This document shows positions 4,796-9,092 of a stretch of DNA of 9,092 nucleotides, in pieces. Positions within the stretch are counted from its first letter, which is position 1, and every line of letters starts with the position of its first letter. The DNA lies in NCBI GenBank assembly GCA_934561055.1, contig CAKTFN010000024.1, forward strand, positions 1-9,092, written 5' to 3'. Below the pieces are notes generated by a model. It was given only the letters and a program-made list of their open reading frames with translations. It had not been told where the DNA came from and searched no databases. Position numbers and translations under genes: made by a program. The DNA is from an uncultured Eubacteriales bacterium. GTDB taxonomy: Bacteria > Bacillota > Clostridia > Oscillospirales > Acutalibacteraceae.

Positions 4796-6646
4796 TTAAT
4801 CTTCGGTTTCATTCTCATCGTCGCTCTTTTCAGAGGAAGGAACTTCGGAAGAATTCTTCTTCCGCTTTGTCCAAATGTATCCGCCAAGACCTCCGAGGGC
4901 AATGATTCCGGTCGGAGCAACGGCAACCTCCGGATTCTCTTTAATCGTCTGAACCGTTTTTTGAATCACAGACTGAGTTTCCGTTGTTGCGGTCAGAGAG
5001 GAATAAGCCGAAAGAGCCTTTGAAGCCTGCTCGTCGTTTGCGTAGGTTTCGCTCATAAGTTCGGCAAGATAACCGAAATCGATTCCGTCAGAGGATTTTT
5101 TCGGGCTTGAGTTATAGCCGTCGTTTGAAGAAGCGGTTGCCGAATCCGTCGCATAAGTTGTGAGAATTCCGGAACCGACGTTTGAATTTGAAGAAGACGT
5201 TGTCGAAAGAGCCGAATCAATGTTGCCCATAACGTTTCCGACAATGCTGTTAGCTTTTTCGTTGTCGGCAGGAATAACGCTGTTGACTGCGTTCTGAATT
5301 TCGGCAACAACACTGTTTTGAGCATTGCTCGAGTTCGTTTCTGCGGCAGATTTTCTGATAACGTTGAACTTATATGTTACCGTTTCGGTCGGATTGATCG
5401 AGTCCGCATAGGTCACTTTAAGTTCGATCGTGTCGTTGGTCTTAGCTTTGTCAATTGCATAGCCGACGGTTTGGCTCGGACTGATTTTGTTTCCAGCAAG
5501 AGTCATTGAAAGATATGCATTGTTTCCGCCGAGCTGATCGGCAAGAACAAACGGTGTGAACCAAATCTTTGTGCAATCGTTCGCAATATAAAGATTATAG
5601 TTAAAAATATCGCTGTAAAACTCCTCGTCAAGAGGGAATTTTCCGTTTTCGCAAGCAGCCTTAAAAAGCTCTTCGCAACTTGCGTCAATCGAATAATCGA
5701 CTTCGCTTTCATCAAGCATTGTTTGAAGAATAACCTTTGCAACGGAATTCTTTTCATTGTTGTTTTCCGCAACAATGAGACGAACCGGATCAATCTTTAC
5801 GTTGTATGCCTTGTTGAGAATCGAAGCGAAGTATGCGTAGTCAACATATTCTTTTTCGGTCTGTCCGACAGTTTCGTAAGAATCAAAGGGAACGTCATAA
5901 TTGTTTGTCGAAGCGGTGAGAACTTTTGCCCAATAGAAAACCTCGGCATTCGACGGATTCTTGCTGACGGGAATGAAATCGAATTGCGAGATATAAGTTT
6001 TAAGGCTGTTCACCGCAACTCCGCCGAGAGTGTCAACGCCGGAAGGAAGGAAGGTTCCGGTAAGTTCAGCGGCAACAATGCAGACTGCACCGTCAAGCGT
6101 GATTCCCTGCGGGAAAGTGACTTTCTTATTGTAAAGGGTATAAATGGCGTCATATTTGATTGCGGCATAGATCACGGCAACCTTAATATCGTCCTCGCTC
6201 GTTCTGAGCGCCGGAAGAGTTATTCCGCAATTTCTGACGTATGCCCTCATTGATTCGATATCCTTCGTCATTCCGAGAGCGGTAACCATATAATAAAGGA
6301 TATTGATAATCTGACCGTAAGCGGAAGCAACGGTGTCCTCATCAATGAGGTTAAGAACCGAATAATTTCCGACTTCATTTATGAATTCGTCGTATGTAAG
6401 GCTGTAAGGATAATCGCCCTTCGGAACAAGGCGGGCGGTCGTGATTGCGCTTGCGCTGTCGCGAATAACAACATTGTCAAGCCATGCTTTGCTGTATACG
6501 GGAGAAGCGGCGCGCGGATTGCCCGGAAGGACCTTCATCGTTCCGTTTTCAACAACAACGCTCGCCGAAGCACAGAAAGGCGCACAGAAAAGGCCCATTG
6601 TAATGAGCATGACGAGCAAAAACGAGCAAAGCCTTTTTATTTTCAA
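4796..6646 (-). CDS. Secreted membrane-anchored surface protein of unknown function
   Basis: I do not recognise this family as a whole. The 616-residue product begins with a signal peptide: a KIKR basic start, a hydrophobic core at about residues 6-24, and a likely cleavage after ASA at about 28. Near the C-terminus is a glycine-rich hydrophobic segment (about 574-592), a stop-transfer TKRKK and an acidic tail of about 20 residues, so most of the protein should be outside the membrane. Residues of about 40-370 look mainly helical. Around AYLSMTLAGNKISPSQTVGY to YKFNVIRK there may be a cadherin-like beta-sandwich domain. A Ser/Asn/Thr-rich linker follows. No LPXTG motif is present. I chose the TTG at 6646 because AGAAGG precedes it by 8 bases; the TTG at 6652 would leave only two. 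It stands alone, with its own promoter and terminator. Confidence 0.8.
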   Translation of the reverse strand: MKIKRLCSFLLVMLITMGLFCAPFCASASVVVENGTMKVLPGNPRAASPVYSKAWLDNVVIRDSASAITTARLVPKGDYPYSLTYDEFINEVGNYSVLNLIDEDTVASAYGQIINILYYMVTALGMTKDIESMRAYVRNCGITLPALRTSEDDIKVAVIYAAIKYDAIYTLYNKKVTFPQGITLDGAVCIVAAELTGTFLPSGVDTLGGVAVNSLKTYISQFDFIPVSKNPSNAEVFYWAKVLTASTNNYDVPFDSYETVGQTEKEYVDYAYFASILNKAYNVKIDPVRLIVAENNNEKNSVAKVILQTMLDESEVDYSIDASCEELFKAACENGKFPLDEEFYSDIFNYNLYIANDCTKIWFTPFVLADQLGGNNAYLSMTLAGNKISPSQTVGYAIDKAKTNDTIELKVTYADSINPTETVTYKFNVIRKSAAETNSSNAQNSVVAEIQNAVNSVIPADNEKANSIVGNVMGNIDSALSTTSSSNSNVGSGILTTYATDSATASSNDGYNSSPKKSSDGIDFGYLAELMSETYANDEQASKALSAYSSLTATTETQSVIQKTVQTIKENPEVAVAPTGIIALGGLGGYIWTKRKKNSSEVPSSEKSDDENETED

Positions 6647-6758
6647 GAGCAAAACCTTCTTTCATACTTTCAAAAGCGACGAAATTTTCAAAGCCGTCTT
6701 TCCGGTGCGTAAAACCGCCGGCAGACAATACACAGTTCAAACAATTTTATACTCTGAT

Positions 6759-6787
6759 ATAATACAACCTTTTTTGCACAAAGTCAA
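6759..6787 (-). promoter_or_regulatory. Sigma-A promoter of the surface-protein gene
   Basis: On the minus strand TTGACT (6787-6782) and TATTAT (6764-6759) are separated by 17 bp. The predicted leader is about 105 nt and includes a GC-rich imperfect inverted repeat at 6701-6720 (CCGGTG/CGCCGG), whose role is unknown. Confidence 0.75.
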
Positions 6788-6838
6788 CCAAAGAGAAAAA
6801 AATTTAAACATATTTCATGAAGTTTTTTAAGTTGTCTG

Positions 6839-6866
6839 AAAAATAAAAAGAAGGTTTTCCCCTTTC
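6839..6866 (-). terminator. Possible weak terminator after the second methyltransferase
   Basis: In the minus-strand RNA, AAGG-GGAAAA-CCTT is followed by a long T-rich run (CTTTTTATTTTT). The stem is only 4 bp, so this is a weak candidate. It lies about 20 bases after the stop codon and about 50 bases before the surface-protein promoter. Confidence 0.35.
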
Positions 6867-6884
6867 ACCGCATTGATTTGAGAA

Positions 6885-7604
6885 TCAGCTTTTTTTACGA
6901 AGGATAATCGAAATGAAGTTGAGATACTTTCCCGCGCCTGCTTCCATCGACTTTCTGTCGCCGATTGCATATTCGTTTTCCTGTCTGAGCCAATCCTCCC
7001 AAACCTCTTCGTTGCTTTCCATCTCTTTCACCGAAACGACTTCGGAATCATTGCTTTTTTCAACGATATTTTTCCACCAAAAAACGTCATGCATATACTC
7101 AAGCTGTTCCGGCGTCCAAGAAAGAAGAAGCTCTTTCGGAAGATTGTCATGACAATCCTTCTTCATTCCCGGAATTGCGATGTAAACAAATCCGCCCTTT
7201 TTCACAAAGGGAAGGAGCTTTTCATCAAGATATTTTTCGTCACGGCCGAAATAGTTATATGAATCGGTACTGACAACGGCGTCAAAAAACTCCTTTTCAA
7301 ACGGAAGGTCGGTTGCGTCAGCCTTCACCGGGACAATTTTTCCGTCGGGAACGCCCATTTCGTCAAAGAACGCCTTGTTTTCGGCCGGATTGCTCCAAAG
7401 GTCGGCGGCATAAACGGTGAAGCCGAACTCCTTTTCAAGAAAAAGCGAGGTGAGTCCCTGACCGCTTCCGAGATCGCAAACAACGGCATTTTTCTCAATG
7501 AGACAATCTTTTAAAAGTTCTTCTTCAAGTTTTACGGGGTTAGGTCCCATGATTTTTGATTCAAAAAACGGTGTACTGTATTTTTTGCTGAGCGGATATT
7601 TCAT
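6885..7604 (-). CDS. Class I SAM-dependent methyltransferase
   Basis: The 239-residue protein has a complete Rossmann-type methyltransferase core. VVCDLGSGQGL (about 41-51) is motif I, binding SAM. D68 in YAADLW is the expected ribose-contacting acid. DATDLPFEKEFFDAVVSTDSYNYF covers the adenine-contacting acid and motif IV, and KKGGFVYIAIPG is the next strand. The C-terminal 80 residues, rich in W, E and K, may form a substrate cap. The acceptor is unknown; small-molecule or lipid substrates are possible. I chose the ATG at 7604 because GGAG lies 9 bases before it; the ATG at 7619 lacks a ribosome binding site. It begins 30 bases after the stop of a TetR gene with no terminator between them, so they form one operon under the dual operator at 8252-8293. 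Confidence 0.9.
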   Translation of the reverse strand: MKYPLSKKYSTPFFESKIMGPNPVKLEEELLKDCLIEKNAVVCDLGSGQGLTSLFLEKEFGFTVYAADLWSNPAENKAFFDEMGVPDGKIVPVKADATDLPFEKEFFDAVVSTDSYNYFGRDEKYLDEKLLPFVKKGGFVYIAIPGMKKDCHDNLPKELLLSWTPEQLEYMHDVFWWKNIVEKSNDSEVVSVKEMESNEEVWEDWLRQENEYAIGDRKSMEAGAGKYLNFISIILRKKS

Positions 7605-7634
7605 TGCATATTTCTCCATTCTTTAATGTCAATT

Positions 7635-8228
7635 TCACAAACCGAGCCTTTTTTCTAACGAGCAAAGATAAGTTTCAAAATCGGAACGAACGGTTTCTTT
7701 GGCATCCGAAACGTCATAAAGACAAATGAAAAAGAACATTGCACCGTAAAGTTCGGCCGCTAAGTTTTTCGGATCTTTTTCTCCGACAGATGAAAAAATA
7801 TCCTCAACATAACCGAGCGGACCGGAAACCAGATACCGGCCATAAAGATTTTTCATTTCTTCATTTTTGAATTGCTCAAGGGTCAGCATTTTTCTGAAAG
7901 CGGACGCAAACTCGTCCTTTGTCCAGTAATCGAACTGGGCACGGCTGAACGAAAGAAGGTTTGAAAGAGGGGTTGTTTCATACTTTTCATTCATCTCGTC
8001 TTTCGTGCCTTCGGGAACATCAAAAAGCACCGCACGCTCAAAATCAAGTTCTTCCATTCTTAAAACAATGCTGTCAAAAATACTCTGTTTGTTTTTATAG
8101 TGCTTGTAAAGCGCACCTTTTGTGATTGAAAGCTTTCCGGCGATATCACTCACCGAAACGGCTTCATATCCCCTCTCGGCAAAAAGCCGAAGAGCGGAAA
8201 GCAAAATTTTTTCTTTTGTGTCAGACAT
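7635..8228 (-). CDS. TetR/AcrR-family transcriptional regulator
   Basis: The 197-residue product starts MSDTKEKILLSALRLFAERG, a classical TetR first helix. The helix-turn-helix is at about residues 25-44 (SVSDIAGKLSITKGALYKHY). The remaining helical domain binds an unknown ligand. I chose the ATG at 8228 because GGAGG lies 6 bases before it. A longer frame to 8300 is ruled out, since it would start within the -35 box. Two near-palindromic operators flank the -10 box, strongly suggesting autorepression. The SAM-dependent methyltransferase 30 bases downstream is almost certainly co-transcribed, so the regulator probably controls its synthesis in response to a compound that it binds. Confidence 0.93.
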   Translation of the reverse strand: MSDTKEKILLSALRLFAERGYEAVSVSDIAGKLSITKGALYKHYKNKQSIFDSIVLRMEELDFERAVLFDVPEGTKDEMNEKYETTPLSNLLSFSRAQFDYWTKDEFASAFRKMLTLEQFKNEEMKNLYGRYLVSGPLGYVEDIFSSVGEKDPKNLAAELYGAMFFFICLYDVSDAKETVRSDFETYLCSLEKRLGL

Positions 8229-8251
8229 AAAAATCCTCCGGAGATAAAAAA

Positions 8252-8300
8252 GTGAACGATCGTTTACACTTATTATAGTAAACGGTCGTTCACTTGTCAA
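8252..8300 (-). promoter_or_regulatory. Consensus promoter with two TetR operators
   Basis: On the minus strand the promoter is a perfect consensus: TTGACA (8300-8295), 17 bp, TATAAT (8277-8272). Two 16-bp near-palindromes, GTGAACGATCGTTTAC (8252-8267) and GTAAACGGTCGTTCAC (8278-8293), are inverted copies of each other with one mismatch. One fills the spacer between -35 and -10 and the other covers the predicted start. Their centres are 26 bp apart, about two and a half helical turns. Confidence 0.92.
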
Positions 8301-8415
8301 GGGCTTATCGAATTTTTTGGTTTATAATTTGAATCTTTCTTTGAATGAATGCTTCCGTTTTAATTTTTTGTTGTTTCAATCGGGTTCGTTCTTTTGAGGT
8401 ACTGCTTCGGGTGGG

Positions 8416-8473
8416 TTCTTTAACCGCACGTTTCCTCTTTCAAATTTACATCCGTCCGCTGTGCCTTGGACGG
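8416..8473 (+). repeat. Intergenic repeat unit with hairpin, copy 1
   Basis: Bases 8416-8460 match 8609-8654 at about 41 of 45 positions with one inserted base. The shared core is TTTAACCGCACGTTT, then CTTTCAAATTTA and ATCCGTCCGCT. In this copy the end forms a 6-bp stem CCGTCC/GGACGG (8452-8457 with 8468-8473), followed by TTTTG, a terminator-like form in the plus direction. Confidence 0.7.
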
Positions 8474-8531
8474 TTTTGACTACTTTTGAAATACTCGAAG
8501 AATGAAAAATACTGCATCATCTTCTTTGGCG

Positions 8532-8572
8532 CCCTCCTGTGAGGGAGCTGTCGGCTCTGCCGACTGAGGGAG
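8532..8572 (+). repeat. REP-like double-hairpin element
   Basis: CCCTC-CTGT-GAGGG (8532-8545) is followed within 5 bases by GTCGGC-TCT-GCCGAC (8550-8564) and then TGAGGGAG, which could pair instead with the first CCCTC. Paired GC-rich hairpins of this CCCTC/GAGGG form are, as far as I recall, common as dispersed intergenic repeats in gut clostridia. Only one copy is in this window. Confidence 0.6.
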
Positions 8573-8608
8573 TGACTTCTTACGCTATGGCTTATTTTTT
8601 TGAGGTTG

Positions 8609-8687
8609 TTCCTTTAACCGCACGTTTTATCTTTCAAATTTATATCCGTCCGCTCCGCTGGGGGCACTTTTGTCGATTGAAACAAAA
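8609..8687 (+). repeat. Intergenic repeat unit, copy 2, with truncated hairpin
   Basis: The first part (8609-8654) repeats 8416-8460. The second part (8644-8687) is repeated at 8763-8806 with 42 of 44 bases identical, including CCGCTCCGCTGGGGG and CTTTTGTCGATTGAAAC. The right arm breaks off after ACAAAA, so only a short form of the hairpin seen in the second copy is possible. This unit joins the two repeat types into one longer element. Confidence 0.75.
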
Positions 8688-8762
8688 CAAAGCAATGGTG
8701 TTCCTTTTTCATCTTTCTCTTTATGCTGTCGCTTGGATTTGCACCGTGTCTTATATCTTTTC

Positions 8763-8812
8763 ATCCGACCGCTCCGCTGGGGGTACTTTTGTCGATTGAA
8801 ACAAAAGTACCC
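8763..8812 (+). repeat. Intergenic repeat unit, copy 3, with perfect hairpin
   Basis: Bases 8763-8806 repeat 8644-8687. Here the hairpin is complete: GGGTACTTTTGT (8781-8792) pairs perfectly with ACAAAAGTACCC (8801-8812) across an 8-base loop. No poly-T tract follows on either strand. Confidence 0.8.
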
Positions 8813-8832
8813 AAAAGTTCGCTTTTAAGTAC

Positions 8833-8898
8833 GCCGCATTTGGAAACCGAATTTCCCTTTTGCGGGGGAAAAAGGAAAATATCGGCTTCCGATGCGGC
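8833..8898. repeat. Long imperfect hairpin, possible small mobile or palindromic element
   Basis: The outer arms GCCGCAT (8833-8839) and ATGCGGC (8892-8898) are perfect. They continue inward through GGAAACCGA (8842-8850) against TCGGCTTCC (8882-8890) with one mismatch. Next, ATTTCC (8851-8856) pairs with GGAAAAT (8874-8880) with a bulge, and TTTT with AAAA. Altogether 66 bases fold into one stem with a small G-rich loop. No coding sequence is present. Confidence 0.65.
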
Positions 8899-9092
8899 TA
8901 CAACGGTTTCGTCTGCTAATCTCACTTTTTAAAAACACCAATCCGCTATTATCTTTAAACCACACTCTGTCATGATTTTCAGTCAGAGAAAGCTAAAAAG
9001 GACCGTTTCGCTTTCCTTTTCTCCGCGGATTTCTTGTTCTTTATTTTGAAATATTCCCTTCCTTTAAATTTTTTCAACATTCAAGTAAGCGT

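Larger units (their letters stand above)
8301..9092. other. Long non-coding region made of repeats and hairpins
   Basis: I find no supported gene in these 792 bases. The open frames at 8539-8799 and 8723-8932 on the plus strand run across palindromic repeats, lack good ribosome binding sites and resemble no known family. The region holds two copies of a 45-base segment, two copies of a 44-base segment, a double-hairpin element and a long imperfect hairpin, each listed separately. From about 8900 to the end I see only AT-rich sequence and a small inverted repeat, AAAAGGA/TCCTTTT, near 8995-9020. Confidence 0.75.

Noticed and set aside
5723..6253. Plus-strand open frame of 176 codons
   Set aside because: It is antisense to the surface-protein gene, has no promoter or ribosome binding site, and its composition reflects the complementary strand.
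8398..8812. Repeats that might be read as a CRISPR array
   Set aside because: The copies are few, unevenly spaced and only partly shared. No cas gene is present and there are no uniform spacers.
8539..8932. Two plus-strand open frames in the right intergenic region
   Set aside because: They cross palindromic repeats and hairpins, overlap each other in different frames and have no supporting ribosome binding site or motif.
8980..9080. Minus-strand frame of about 33 basic residues at the window edge (MLKKFKGREYFK...)
   Set aside because: It is too short, no ribosome binding site is visible, and AT-rich DNA often gives lysine-rich frames. It cannot be supported from this window.

Overview
The window looks like a piece of a low-to-mid GC Firmicutes chromosome, most likely a gut clostridium of the Oscillospiraceae/Ruminococcaceae type. 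This is an inference from ribonuclease Y, strong AGGAGG-type ribosome binding sites, consensus sigma-A promoters with 17-bp spacers, frequent TTG starts and short palindromic intergenic repeats. Every supported gene except one small degraded gene lies on the minus strand, so transcription runs from right to left.

Left part (1 to about 1640): a truncated class I SAM-dependent methyltransferase (1-516), preceded by a TetR-family regulator (628-1206) whose -10 box lies inside a perfect 10-bp inverted repeat. On the plus strand is a short gene resembling the DUF6809 family (1357-1617) that appears frameshifted. Sampled lines here are about 50-55% G+C, against roughly 37-43% further right. The block ends at the 3' end of a tRNA-Ser(CGA) gene, which fits an integrated accessory segment.

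tRNA junction (1631 to 2010): an intact tRNA-Ser(CGA) with encoded CCA and its own terminator. 140 bp upstream lies a second, 40/40 identical copy of only the 5' half of the tRNA, from the mature 5' end to the anticodon loop. The only strong promoter is in front of the half copy, not the intact gene. This is the most unusual structure in the window.

Housekeeping core (2067 to 4545): an RluA-type pseudouridine synthase and ribonuclease Y (rny), separated by a strong terminator. rny has a consensus promoter and a leader of about 125 nt containing a hairpin followed by a T run.

Surface protein (4584 to 6790): a single-gene unit encoding a secreted protein of about 616 residues with a signal peptide and a C-terminal membrane anchor, with its own promoter. 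Its 3' untranslated region is long and structured, with a 22-pair hairpin that pairs better in the minus-strand RNA, and a terminator.

Right part (6885 to 8300): a second TetR/methyltransferase pair. Two near-palindromic operators are built into a perfect consensus promoter, so autoregulation of a two-gene operon is very likely. From 8301 to the end there is no convincing gene. Instead there is a mosaic of directly repeated segments and hairpins, one of which also occurs at about 4634-4693. I saw no CRISPR array, transposase, integrase or recognisable defence system.
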